A DNA stretch of 64,000 bases from Propioniciclava coleopterorum (GTDB lineage: Bacteria > Actinomycetota > Actinomycetes > Propionibacteriales > Propionibacteriaceae). The position numbers and the translations under genes were made by a program. The notes under the pieces were generated by a model. It was not told the origin of the DNA. It searched no databases and worked only from the letters and a program-made list of their open reading frames with translations. This document shows positions 7,520 to 15,187 of the stretch, piece by piece (positions within the stretch are counted from its first letter, which is position 1; each line of letters opens with the position of its first letter). The stretch covers positions 2,622,722-2,686,721 of the forward strand of contig NZ_CP049865.1 of NCBI RefSeq assembly GCF_011393335.1, written 5' to 3'.

Positions 7520-8608
7520 ATGCGCACGCCACCACCGGGGCTGGTCTTCCGCCGGCTCGAGGTACCCACCGACCTGGAGGGCCCCGCCGGCGACGACTTC
7601 CGGGCGTTCACCGCGGTCCGCAACGCCATCTACGCCGAGATCGCCGGCAACCACGACGAGGACGCCGACCCGGCGGAGATCCTGGCCAGCTACCGGCCGC
7701 ACGAGCACGCGGACAAGCGCGCCTGGCTGGTCGAGCTCGACGGCGAGGTCGTGGGGCGGCTCGCGGTGAACTTCCCGCAGGAGGAGGGGTCGCGGACCAG
7801 CTATCCGTTCGTCGAACTGCTGCGCGCGGTGTGGGGCCGCGGCATCGGCTCCGCCGCGCTGACCCTCCTGGAGGACCTCAGCGCCGAGAACGGCCGCCCC
7901 GTGGTGCAGCTGTGGGCCGAGCATCCCGACGCGCCCGGCGCGCGGATCACCCCGCCCACCGGTTACGGCAGCGTGCCCGACGACCACGTCGCCCGGTTCT
8001 TCGCGCACCGCGGCTACCGGCTGGAGCAGATCGAGCGCAAGAGCGTCCTGGACCTGGCGGCCTCCGCCGAGCGGGTCGCCGCGCTGCACGAGCAGGCGCG
8101 GGCGGCGTCCGGCGGCTACCGCGTCGTGTCGTGGGCGGGCACCACCCCGCCCGAGTTCGTCGAGGGCTACGCCTGGATGAAGTCGCGGATGTCGACCGAC
8201 GCGCCCTCGGCCGACCTGGAGATCGACGAGGAGGCCTGGGACGCCGCCCGGATCGCCGAGGAGGACGCCGACCAGGAGGCGGCCGGGCAGCTCGTGCTGG
8301 TGACCGCCGCGGTGCACGAGGTGAGCGGCGAGCTGGCGGCCTTCACCGAGCTCGTGATCGGCCCCGATCGGGGGGCCGCGACGCTGCAGGGCGACACCCT
8401 CGTGCTGCGCGAGCACCGCGGCCACCGCCTCGGCCTGCTGGTCAAGACGGCCTCGCTCCTGGAGTGGCGCCGCCGCGTGCCGGGATCGCCCCGCCAGCTC
8501 ACGTGGAACGCCGAGGAGAACCGCCCCATGCTGTCGATCAACGAGCTGATCGGCTACGTGCCCGCCGCCTACATCGGCGCCTGGAAGAAGGAGCTCCCCG
8601 CCGACTGA
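7520..8608 (+). CDS. Tandem GNAT acetyltransferase-like protein
   Basis: A 362-residue protein built of two GNAT-like halves. The first half has the acetyl-CoA loop in ELLRAVWGRGIGSAALTLLEDL (residues about 107-128). The second has LREHRGHRLGLLVKTASLLEWRRR (about 294-317), where the H/R-G-x-x-L pattern is the cofactor site. The second half ends with WNAEENRPMLSINELIGYVPA, which is common in actinobacterial tandem GNAT proteins, some of which acetylate small molecules. The substrate is unknown. It has its own promoter and ribosome-binding site and stands between the S26 peptidase gene and the convergent Nudix gene. Confidence 0.85.
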   Translation: MRTPPPGLVFRRLEVPTDLEGPAGDDFRAFTAVRNAIYAEIAGNHDEDADPAEILASYRPHEHADKRAWLVELDGEVVGRLAVNFPQEEGSRTSYPFVELLRAVWGRGIGSAALTLLEDLSAENGRPVVQLWAEHPDAPGARITPPTGYGSVPDDHVARFFAHRGYRLEQIERKSVLDLAASAERVAALHEQARAASGGYRVVSWAGTTPPEFVEGYAWMKSRMSTDAPSADLEIDEEAWDAARIAEEDADQEAAGQLVLVTAAVHEVSGELAAFTELVIGPDRGAATLQGDTLVLREHRGHRLGLLVKTASLLEWRRRVPGSPRQLTWNAEENRPMLSINELIGYVPAAYIGAWKKELPAD

Positions 8609-8643
8609 CCCGCCCGGGTCGGGACGCCACGCCCGGACCCGCG

Positions 8644-9354
8644 TCAGGACGCGGGCTCGGGCCGGGTGAGCGGCGGGGTGAGCGCCGTGGCCGGCCCCCG
8701 GCGGTAGAGCTGCGCGGGCCGGCCGCCGTCGCGGACGGTCGTCGCGCCGGTGGGCTCGATGAAGCCCGGAGCCCCGGTGACCTTGCGGTGGAAGTTGCGT
8801 GGGTCGACGCCGGCGCCCCACACGGCCTCGTACACCCGCCGGAGGTCCGCGATGGTGAACGGCTCGGCGCAGAACGCGGTGGCGAGGGTGCTGTACTCCA
8901 GCTTGGCCCGGGCGCGCTCCAGCCCGTCGCGCAGGATCGCGCCGTGGTCGAACGCGAGTGCGGGCTCGCCGCGCAGCAGTGCCTCGACCGGCACCCAGCG
9001 GGCGCCCGCGGCGTCCGTGCCGGCGACCGGCGTCGGGAGGTCGGGGAGCAGGGCGAGGTGCGCGACGCTGACGACCCGCATCCGGGGATCCCGGTCGGGG
9101 GCGCCGTAGCTGCCGAGTTGCTCGAGGTGGCCGCCCGCCAGGAGCAGGCCCGTCTCCTCGGCCAGCTCGCGGCGGGCCGCCCCGAGGAGGTCCTCGTCGG
9201 GGCGGACGAAGCCGCCGGGCAGCGCGGCGTCACCGGCGAACGGCTCGACGCCGCGGTCGATCACCAGGGCGTGCAGGACGCCGTCGCGGAGCGTGAACAC
9301 GACGAGGTCCACGGTGACGGCGAACGGTGGGAACGCGGTGTCGGGCTGGTCCAT
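8644..9354 (-). CDS. Nudix domain protein with C-terminal winged helix (NrtR-like)
   Basis: A 236-residue protein. The Nudix box is intact: G-x5-E-x7-R-E-L-A-E-E-T-G-L at residues about 48-70. After residue ~150 comes a winged-helix segment (FTIADLRRVYEAVWGAGVDPRNFHRKV) characteristic of NrtR-type regulators. In these, the Nudix fold senses ADP-ribose or related nucleotides and the C-terminus binds DNA near NAD-metabolism genes. Because the Nudix box is complete, hydrolase activity is also possible. The gene is divergent from an SPFH plus NAD-kinase-like pair, with an inverted repeat between them. A TAGCCT box ends 7 nt before the ATG, so it is probably leaderless. Confidence 0.85.
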   Translation of the reverse strand: MDQPDTAFPPFAVTVDLVVFTLRDGVLHALVIDRGVEPFAGDAALPGGFVRPDEDLLGAARRELAEETGLLLAGGHLEQLGSYGAPDRDPRMRVVSVAHLALLPDLPTPVAGTDAAGARWVPVEALLRGEPALAFDHGAILRDGLERARAKLEYSTLATAFCAEPFTIADLRRVYEAVWGAGVDPRNFHRKVTGAPGFIEPTGATTVRDGGRPAQLYRRGPATALTPPLTRPEPAS

Positions 9355-9360
9355 GGAGCC

Positions 9361-9436
9361 AGGCTAACCGGTGATCGTCACGATGACGACAACTACTAAG
9401 GGTCGAGTTGACGCTAAGCGCGGTGCGAGTTATCGT
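9361..9436. promoter_or_regulatory. Divergent promoter region with inverted repeat (Nudix regulator / SPFH)
   Basis: A perfect inverted repeat TCGTCA-CGA-TGACGA lies at 9375-9389. On the minus strand, TAGCCT (9366-9361) is the likely -10 of the Nudix gene and the repeat sits just upstream of it. On the plus strand, TTGACG (9408-9413) and TATCGT (9431-9436) are separated by exactly 17 nt and form a strong promoter for the SPFH gene. The repeat is the best candidate operator for the NrtR-like protein, though this is not proven. Confidence 0.6.
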
Positions 9437-9465
9437 CTAGGTGACGCGAAACAGAAGGAGGCGTC

Positions 9466-10476
9466 ATGGCCGACATCACCCGCTACCCGTTCTTCCGCCA
9501 CCTCCGGGGCACCCCGACCGCGTACGTGTCGCAGCTGCGCAACGGCGCCGTCGTCCGCGAGGGGGTTGGGCTCTCGTTCTGGTTCCGGCCGCTGAGCGCC
9601 GCGCTCAGCGAGGTCCCCGTCGACGACCGCGAGCTGCCGCTGCTCGTGCACGCCCGCACCGCCGACTTCCAGGACCTGACCGTGCAGGCCACGCTGACCT
9701 ACCGGCTCGCCGACCCCGCGCTGGCCGCGCGCCGCATCGACTTCTCCCTCGACCCGGACGCCGGCGGCTGGCACGGCAGCCCGCTCGACCAGGTCGCCGG
9801 GCTGCTCATCGACACCGCCCAGCAGCACGCGCTGGCCACGCTCGCCGGGCTCGACGTCACCACCGCCCTGACCCGGGGCGTCGCGCCGGTCCGCGACGCG
9901 CTGGCCGCCGGGTTGGCGTCCGACCCGCGCCTGGCCGAGACCGGCATCAGCGTCGTCGGCGTCCGGGTGGTGGCGCTGCGTCCCGAGCCGGACGTGGAGA
10001 AGGCGCTGCAGACCCCGACGCGCGAGCGGGTCCAGCAGGACGCCGACCGCGCCACGTACGAGCGGCGCGCGCTGGCGGTCGAGCGGGAGCGGGCCATCGG
10101 GGAGAACGAGCTGCAGACCCAGATCGAGCTCGCCCGGCGCCAGGAGCAGCTCGTCGCGCAGAAGGGGCTCAACCAGCGCCGGCAGGCCGAGGAGGCCGCG
10201 GCCGCCCAGGCGATCGCCTCCGACGCGGAGGCGTCGCGGACGCGCACCCTGGCCGCCGCCGGCGCCGACGCGACCCGGCTCACGGGCGCCGCGGAGGCCG
10301 AGGCGCAGGCCGCCAGCCTCGCCGCCCACGCCGCCACGCCCGAGGGCGTCCTGCTCGCCCTGGCGCTGAAGGAGCTGGCCGCCAACCTGCCCGCCATCGA
10401 GAACCTGGTGCTCACCCCGGACCTGCTCGCCCCGGTGTTGGCCCGGCTCGGGGTGGGCGCCAAGGACGCGGCGTGA
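9466..10476 (+). CDS. SPFH (band 7) domain protein
   Basis: A 336-residue protein without a membrane anchor. The SPFH domain covers about residues 15-190 ([25 protein letters not shown], then [20 protein letters not shown]). A long charged coiled coil follows (about 185-260, [24 protein letters not shown]), then an Ala-rich stretch and a C-terminal [26 protein letters not shown] proteins oligomerise into scaffolds. A strong promoter and AGGAGG site precede the ATG. The stop overlaps the GTG of the NAD-kinase-like gene, so the two proteins are made together. Their joint role is unknown. Confidence 0.85.
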   Translation: MADITRYPFFRHLRGTPTAYVSQLRNGAVVREGVGLSFWFRPLSAALSEVPVDDRELPLLVHARTADFQDLTVQATLTYRLADPALAARRIDFSLDPDAGGWHGSPLDQVAGLLIDTAQQHALATLAGLDVTTALTRGVAPVRDALAAGLASDPRLAETGISVVGVRVVALRPEPDVEKALQTPTRERVQQDADRATYERRALAVERERAIGENELQTQIELARRQEQLVAQKGLNQRRQAEEAAAAQAIASDAEASRTRTLAAAGADATRLTGAAEAEAQAASLAAHAATPEGVLLALALKELAANLPAIENLVLTPDLLAPVLARLGVGAKDAA

Positions 10477-11357
10477 CCGGCCTGCCGCCCCGGGCGGTGC
10501 TCGTGCACCGCCGCACCGAGTTCGCCGAGCTGCTCGCCCGGCACGGCACCCGGGGCCAGGCGGCGTTCTTCCTCGCCACCCGCGGCCGCGACCTGGCCGA
10601 GGTGGAAACCCGGCACGAGCGGATGGAGGCGGCGATCGCCCGGGTCGCCGCCTCCGTCCCGGCCGACTGGCGGCAGGGACGCGTCGAGCGCGCCGACCTC
10701 GACCGCTTCCTGTTCGCCCCCGAGGACCGCATCGTGGTGGTCGGGCAGGACGGCCTGGTCGCCAACGTCGCCAAGTACCTCGACGGCCAGCCCGTCATCG
10801 GCGTCGACCCCGAGCCGGGGCGCAACCCCGGCGTCCTGGTGCCGCACGCGCCCGACGACGTGGCGCGCCTGCTCGCGGAGTCGGGCCGGACGGCGCCGCT
10901 GACCATGGTCGAGGCCGTGGCCGACGACGGGCAGCGGCTGCTCGCCCTCAACGAGGTCTACCTCGGCCACCCGAGCCACCAGACCGCGCGCTGGACGCTG
11001 CGCGCCGACGGGGGCGACGAGCGGCAGGCGTCCTCGGGGCTGATCGTCTCGACGGGGACCGGCGCGACCGGGTGGTGCGCGTCCGTGGCCCGCTCGCGCC
11101 GGACGCCGCTGCGGCTGCCCGGCCCCACCGAGGCCGCCCTGGCGTGGTTCGTCCGCGAGGCCTGGCCCTCCCCGGCCACCGGCACCGACCGCGTCGAGGG
11201 GCTGCTCGGCCCTGACGCCGCCCTGGAGATCGTCGTCGAGACCGACGGCCTGGTCGCCTTCGGGGACGGCATCGAGGCCGACCGGCTCACCCTCGCCTGG
11301 GGTCAGCGCGTCCGGCTCGGGGTGGCGCGGCGGCGGCTCATGCTGGTCGCCGGCTAG
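10473..11357 (+). CDS. NAD kinase-like protein
   Basis: A 294-residue protein of the NAD/diacylglycerol-kinase superfamily. The segment [31 protein letters not shown] (residues about 88-118) corresponds to the GGDG nucleotide loop, here [26 protein letters not shown] (about 188-209) matches the second NAD-kinase motif. [15 protein letters not shown] near the end is also typical. The first Gly-Gly of GGDG is altered, so catalysis is uncertain and it may bind rather than phosphorylate NAD. It starts with a GTGA overlap on the SPFH gene. With the Nudix/wHTH gene next door this suggests a nucleotide-linked unit. Confidence 0.75.
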   Translation: MTGLPPRAVLVHRRTEFAELLARHGTRGQAAFFLATRGRDLAEVETRHERMEAAIARVAASVPADWRQGRVERADLDRFLFAPEDRIVVVGQDGLVANVAKYLDGQPVIGVDPEPGRNPGVLVPHAPDDVARLLAESGRTAPLTMVEAVADDGQRLLALNEVYLGHPSHQTARWTLRADGGDERQASSGLIVSTGTGATGWCASVARSRRTPLRLPGPTEAALAWFVREAWPSPATGTDRVEGLLGPDAALEIVVETDGLVAFGDGIEADRLTLAWGQRVRLGVARRRLMLVAG

Positions 11358-11369
11358 CGCGCCACGCCG

Positions 11370-11409
11370 CACAACGACGTTGTGAGGGCGCCGTGGCCGT
11401 GGTTAGTGT
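11370..11409 (+). promoter_or_regulatory. Inverted repeat and -10 before the lipoprotein gene
   Basis: CACAAC-GAC-GTTGTG at 11370-11384 is a perfect inverted repeat 81 nt before the lipoprotein start. TAGTGT at 11404-11409 could be the -10. The repeat overlaps the expected -35 area, so an operator role is plausible. No cognate regulator is identified. Confidence 0.4.
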
Positions 11410-11464
11410 GGCCGGGACCGCGCGGCGCGGAGCCGCCACCGACCGTTGAACGACCGGGGGACAC

Positions 11465-12073
11465 ATGACCACGACACCCAAGCACGCGCGCGGCGCGGGC
11501 CTGCTGGCGGCGGTGATCGCCGCCGCGACGCTGAGCGGCTGCGTCGGCGGCCCTGCGCCGGCGGGTCCCTCCGACACACCGCCGCCCGCGCCCGGGACGG
11601 CCTCGGCGACCCCGACCGACAGCGTCGCGCAGGAGTCCGCCAAGAAGGCCGGCATCGACCTCACCGAGCTCGGCGACCCGATCGGCTCGGCGACCATCCC
11701 GGCGCAGGGCACCGACTCGGCCGAGGACACCCTCACCGTCACGCTGCACCAGCTCAAGCGGGTCGGCCCCAGCGTGCTGGGCGTCTACTCGTTCGAGGTC
11801 GAGTCCTCCTCGACCGACGCGCAGACCCTGCGGGCCTACCTGGGCGGCCTGCCGTGGCGTCCCTACCTGATCGACCAGGTCAACCTCACCAAGCACGCCG
11901 TCCTGGAGGGCGGCACGGCCAGCGCGCGCACCGACTCCGACTCCGTCAGGTTCGCGCCCGGGCAGACCCACTACGCGTACGCCTACTTCGCGGGGCCGCC
12001 CGCCGACGTGACGGCCATGGACGCCATCATCACCGAGGGTGCGCCGCCGGTCACCCAGGTGAAGCTGTCGTGA
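11465..12073 (+). CDS. Secreted lipoprotein of unknown function
   Basis: A 202-residue protein with a classic lipoprotein signal. It has a basic start, a hydrophobic run LLAAVIAAATLSGC, and the lipobox L-S-G-C with Cys25 as the lipidated residue. A Pro/Ala/Thr-rich linker to about residue 50 follows. The mature part has no domain I recognise. Beta-strand-like patches (DTLTVTLHQLKRVGPSVLGVYSFEVESSS) suggest an extracellular beta fold. The stop overlaps the GTG of the OmpA-domain gene, so the two probably act together at the outside of the membrane, tethered to lipid and peptidoglycan respectively. Confidence 0.75.
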   Translation: MTTTPKHARGAGLLAAVIAAATLSGCVGGPAPAGPSDTPPPAPGTASATPTDSVAQESAKKAGIDLTELGDPIGSATIPAQGTDSAEDTLTVTLHQLKRVGPSVLGVYSFEVESSSTDAQTLRAYLGGLPWRPYLIDQVNLTKHAVLEGGTASARTDSDSVRFAPGQTHYAYAYFAGPPADVTAMDAIITEGAPPVTQVKLS

Positions 12074-12611
12074 GGCGCGCCGTCCTCGCCGCGGCGCTCG
12101 CCGCGGGATCGCGGCCGCGGGCACGACGCCGGCCCTCGCGTTGACCGGTGACGAGTGGACCGCCGAACAGCGCGCCGACAGCATCACCCCGCTCGAGAAG
12201 GGCATCACCCCGCTCGAGGGCGCCATCACCCCCGTCCAGACGGTCAGCACCGAGCAGGGGGCCACGACGATCAGCCTGCAGTCCGACGTGCTGTTCGCCT
12301 TCGGTTCGGCCGAGCTCAGCCCCACGGCGACCGCGAAGATCGGCGAGCTGGTCCGCGGCATCCCGGCCGGGACGACGGTGAAGGTCGACGGGCACACCGA
12401 CTCCATCGGGGACGACGCCTCCAACCTCGAGCTGTCGCGCCGGCGCGCCGAGACCGTCGCGGCGGCGATCCGCGCCTCCGGCCTGGATGTGACCCTGGAG
12501 GTCGCCGGCCACGGCGAGAGCCGGCCGGTGGCCCCGAACCAGAGCGCGGACAAGGACAACCCCGAGGGTCGCGAGAAGAACCGGCGGGTGACGATCTCCT
12601 ACGGCGGATGA
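12070..12611 (+). CDS. OmpA-family peptidoglycan-binding protein (frameshifted in signal peptide)
   Basis: With one G restored in the GGG run at 12105-12107, this is a 180-residue secreted protein. Its signal peptide begins VRRAVLAAALAAG and ends in TPALA. As given, the signal part and the body are in different frames. The body holds an OmpA C-terminal domain: VLFAFGSAELSPTATAKIGELV, then VDGHTDSIGDDASNLELSRRRAETV (the N-x-x-L-S-x-x-R-A peptidoglycan-binding signature) and VAGHGESRPV. Before it is a triplicated ITPLE-type stretch (SITPLEKGITPLEGAITPV). The GTG start overlaps the stop of the lipoprotein gene. The domain call is certain; the frameshift is most likely a sequencing error. Confidence 0.82.
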
Positions 12612-12651
12612 GGCGCGTCCCGCGGCGCGGAGCGGGCCTCCCGAGGCCTCC

Positions 12652-13683
12652 TCAGCGGGCGTCGGCGTCGAGCCAGTGCACCCAGCGGCCGTGCGACTGG
12701 GCGCGCGCCCGCACGACGCCGTCGAGGGCCACGATGAAGTGCGGGGTGTACGGACCCGGCGGGAGGGCGTCCACCGCCGGCCGCAGTTCTGTGATCACGG
12801 TGGGCCCCTCGAAGGAGAGCCAGTGCGCGCCGCCGGCGCGGATCGCGTCCACCACGGCGTCCCGGTCGTCCCGCTCCAGGTAGGCCAGCGCGGCCGAGTG
12901 CAGCACGACGGGGGTGGCGTCCGGCGCCTGCGCCCGCAGCGCGTCCAGGTGGCGGCGCAGCAGCCCGGCCGGATCCTCCGTCAGGTCCGCACGCGTCGTC
13001 GGCGCCGGGTCGGACGCCGCGGCGTCCAGCGCGGCCGCCAGCCGCCCCTCCCGGTCCTGCTCGCCCGGCCACACCAGCGCGCGCAGCCAGCGCCGGACGT
13101 CCGGGTCGGCCACCTCGAGCGGGTTGCGGTCCAGGCCGTGCCGGGCGGCGATCACCAGGCCGGCCGGATCGGCGGGCAGCGGATCGTCCGTCACGCAGGG
13201 GAACGTCGGGGCGTCCGCCGGGGCCGCCGCGGGGGCGGCGGTCAGCTCGACCGCGCCGGTGTAGGCGTACCGGTAGCGGTCGGCCAGCAGGCACAGCCCG
13301 CCCGAGGTGCCCAGCTCCAGCAGCGCGATCGGCTGCGGCAGGGACGCCAGCAGCGGCGCGAGCACCGTGCAGCGTCCGGGCTCGTTGGTCTGGGTGTTGC
13401 GGGTCAGCACGATCTCCTCGATCGTCGGCCAGTTCCGCTCGACCCAGGCCAGGAAGTCCGGGCCCGGCTCGGTGGGGCCGTCGAGGTAGCGGATCGCCGC
13501 CAGGAACCGGTTCGGCTGGCGGGCCTGCCCGGGCAGCGCGTCGAGCCGGTCGGCGATCGCGGGGGTTTCGGCGATCCAGGCGCACAGCCGCCCCCAGGTC
13601 GGCGACGTCGGCTCGGCCTCGGCGCCGAACCACTGGTAGAGCTCGTCGATCGGCGTCCGGACGAACGCGTGCGCATCCTTCAT
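12652..13683 (-). CDS. DUF2332 family protein
   Basis: A 343-residue cytoplasmic protein of the DUF2332 family, common in actinobacteria and of unknown function. Typical features are WGRLCAWIAETPAIADRLDALPG near the N-terminus, QPNRFLAAIRYL, and LLELGTSGGLCLLADRYRY near residue 120. The last resembles a methyltransferase motif I and hints at a Rossmann-like fold. WLSFEGPTVITELRP occurs in the C-terminal third. It is a single gene convergent with the OmpA-domain gene. Confidence 0.8.
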   Translation of the reverse strand: MKDAHAFVRTPIDELYQWFGAEAEPTSPTWGRLCAWIAETPAIADRLDALPGQARQPNRFLAAIRYLDGPTEPGPDFLAWVERNWPTIEEIVLTRNTQTNEPGRCTVLAPLLASLPQPIALLELGTSGGLCLLADRYRYAYTGAVELTAAPAAAPADAPTFPCVTDDPLPADPAGLVIAARHGLDRNPLEVADPDVRRWLRALVWPGEQDREGRLAAALDAAASDPAPTTRADLTEDPAGLLRRHLDALRAQAPDATPVVLHSAALAYLERDDRDAVVDAIRAGGAHWLSFEGPTVITELRPAVDALPPGPYTPHFIVALDGVVRARAQSHGRWVHWLDADAR

Positions 13684-13836
13684 CGGGGGATTATCGCGGC
13701 GCGAGCGGGCCGTCGGTCGGGTGCCCGGATCGTGGCGGGACGCCGCGTCGACCCGCGGGGTGGCCGCCCGGGTTCAGGCCCGCCGCCGGGGGCTGCCGCC
13801 CCCGTGTGCACCCGCGAGCCGGGCGCCGCGGCCCGG

Positions 13837-14010
13837 TCATCCGTACGAGCCGAAGTCCTGGGCCTGATGCATGCGTGCCCGCTGCTGGGCCTGGTGGCGG
13901 CGGGCGTCCAGGTCGGCCTCGAGCCGATCAGCCTCCCGCGGCGCGGCCGTGGGCGGCGTCGTCGAGGCGCGGCGGCTGAAGCGTCGGCGTAGGTCGGTCC
14001 ACCATCCCAT
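13837..14010 (-). CDS. Small hypothetical protein (57 aa)
   Basis: An ATG at 14010 preceded by a good GAGGAG site opens a 57-residue, highly charged frame: a basic, aromatic start (MGWWTDLRRRFSRRAS) followed by a long helix-forming segment (READRLEADLDARRHQAQQ). I do not recognise it. The good ribosome-binding site and the amphipathic character argue for a real gene. It could be a small membrane-surface or nucleic-acid-associated protein, but nothing in the sequence decides this. It is divergent from the SOS operon. The 153 nt between its stop and the DUF2332 start show no gene. Confidence 0.5.
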   Translation of the reverse strand: MGWWTDLRRRFSRRASTTPPTAAPREADRLEADLDARRHQAQQRARMHQAQDFGSYG

Positions 14011-14211
14011 GGTGACTCCTCGGGGTGTGGGCACCCTGAGGTGGGGCGCCGGTTGCGCTGAGGCTACCCCGGCGGACGGGGCGGGGGAACCCTCGAAGGA
14101 TGGGGTGTCCGTGGCCGCGCACCGACCGCCGTTCGGAGGGCGCTCGCCCGGGAGGGTGGCGTCCCATCCGGGACCGCGCACCGGCCCCTGGCGAGGGGGG
14201 TCGCGGCCGTC

Positions 14212-14268
14212 TTGACGCAGTGTCGGAGGCCCGGCTTATAGTGAATCTCCCATCGAACAGACGTTCGA
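14212..14268 (+). promoter_or_regulatory. LexA-controlled promoter of the dnaE2 operon
   Basis: TTGACG (14212-14217) and TATAGT (14237-14242) form a promoter with a 19-nt spacer. TCGAACAGACGTTCGA at 14253-14268 is a perfect palindromic match to the actinobacterial SOS box TCGAAC-N4-GTTCGA. It covers the predicted transcription start, so LexA binding would block initiation. The rest of the 281-nt gap before 14292 shows no gene. Confidence 0.85.
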
Positions 14269-14291
14269 ATGGTGGTTCCTTCGGGGTGGTC

Positions 14292-14576
14292 ATGCGGCGC
14301 TACGACGAGCCGATCGCGGTGCGGTCGGGCGAGGTGGACGGGGCTTTGGGGCCCGTGGAGTTCCTGTGGCGGCGGCGGCTGTGGAAGGTGCTCGACGTCG
14401 AGACCACCTGGCGCGAGACCGCCGACTGGTGGTCGGCGCCCGGGGACGACCTGCTGGCCGAGTCCGAGATCTGGCGGGTGCTCGCCGCCCCGAACCGGGC
14501 GATGGTGCCGGGGGTCTACGAGCTGGCGCATCCGGTCGCCGGCGACGAGTGGTTCCTGCGGGCGGTGATGGACTGA
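14292..14576 (+). CDS. DUF6504 family protein
   Basis: A 94-residue protein matching DUF6504, a small actinobacterial family usually found with dnaE2-type genes. YDEPIAVRSGEVDGALGPVEFLWRRRLWKVLDVETTWRETADWW gives a compact beta-rich N-terminus. VYELAHPVAGDEWFLRAVMD closes it. Its molecular role is unknown. It is the first gene after the LexA box, and its stop TGA overlaps the ATG of the next gene. An in-frame GTG at 14286 is an alternative start. Position and regulation point to a part in SOS mutagenesis. Confidence 0.75.
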   Translation: MRRYDEPIAVRSGEVDGALGPVEFLWRRRLWKVLDVETTWRETADWWSAPGDDLLAESEIWRVLAAPNRAMVPGVYELAHPVAGDEWFLRAVMD

Positions 14577-15187
14577 TGTCCCAGCCGATCCGTCCCGCCC
14601 GCGGCGAGCGGCCCCGCACCGACCGGCCGCGCGCCGACCGTCCCCGCGCGGGCCGTCCCCGCGGCGAGACCGTGCGTCCCGAGCCGGGGCGCCCCGAGTC
14701 CGGCCCCGCGCAGGACCGCGCCGAGCCAGGGCGGGACCGCGCCGAGGCCGCGCGGGAGGGCCGCGCCGAACCCGGGCGGGACCGCGCCGAGCCGGGCGTG
14801 GGCACGCCCCCCGCCGCAGCGACGCGTGACGCGCCGGCCCCGGCCGCCGTGCCCAGCGTCGACGCCACCCTGACCGCCGCCGAGGCCGCGGCGACGCCGG
14901 CGCGGCGGTTCCTGCTCGCGCACACCGCCGCGCTGCAGGTCGCCGCGCTGGTGCTGTCCCGGCGCCGCGCCGACGTGTCCGGGCGGCCCGGCGCGTGGGC
15001 GGCCCTGACCCGCGTCGCGCCCGAGCTGGGGGAGTGGGCCGCCTACTTCGACGCGTTGGCGCTCAAGCGCCGGGCCGTCGAGGCGGGCGCGGTCGGGCTC
15101 GTCACCAGCCGCGAGGCCGACGACCTGATCCGGGACGCCCACGCGTTCGCCCGCGCGGCCGGGGTGAGGGTGGGGGCGCATGGCTGA
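14576..15187 (+). CDS. SAV_6107-type HEPN domain protein with long Arg/Pro/Glu-rich N-terminus
   Basis: A 203-residue protein. The C-terminal ~100 residues (FLLAHTAALQVAALVLSRRRADVSG, then RVAPELGEWAAYFDALALKRRAVEAG and LIRDAHAFARAAG) match the SAV_6107-type HEPN helical bundle found beside DUF6504 and DnaE2. The first ~95 residues are low-complexity, built from repeated R-P-R-x-x-R-P and R-A-E-P-G-R-D units, and probably disordered. They are unusually long for this small family. The gene overlaps dnaE2 by 8 nt. It may be an accessory factor of the mutasome; a toxin-like RNase role, known for other HEPN proteins, has no supporting motif here. Confidence 0.7.
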   Translation: MSQPIRPARGERPRTDRPRADRPRAGRPRGETVRPEPGRPESGPAQDRAEPGRDRAEAAREGRAEPGRDRAEPGVGTPPAAATRDAPAPAAVPSVDATLTAAEAAATPARRFLLAHTAALQVAALVLSRRRADVSGRPGAWAALTRVAPELGEWAAYFDALALKRRAVEAGAVGLVTSREADDLIRDAHAFARAAGVRVGAHG

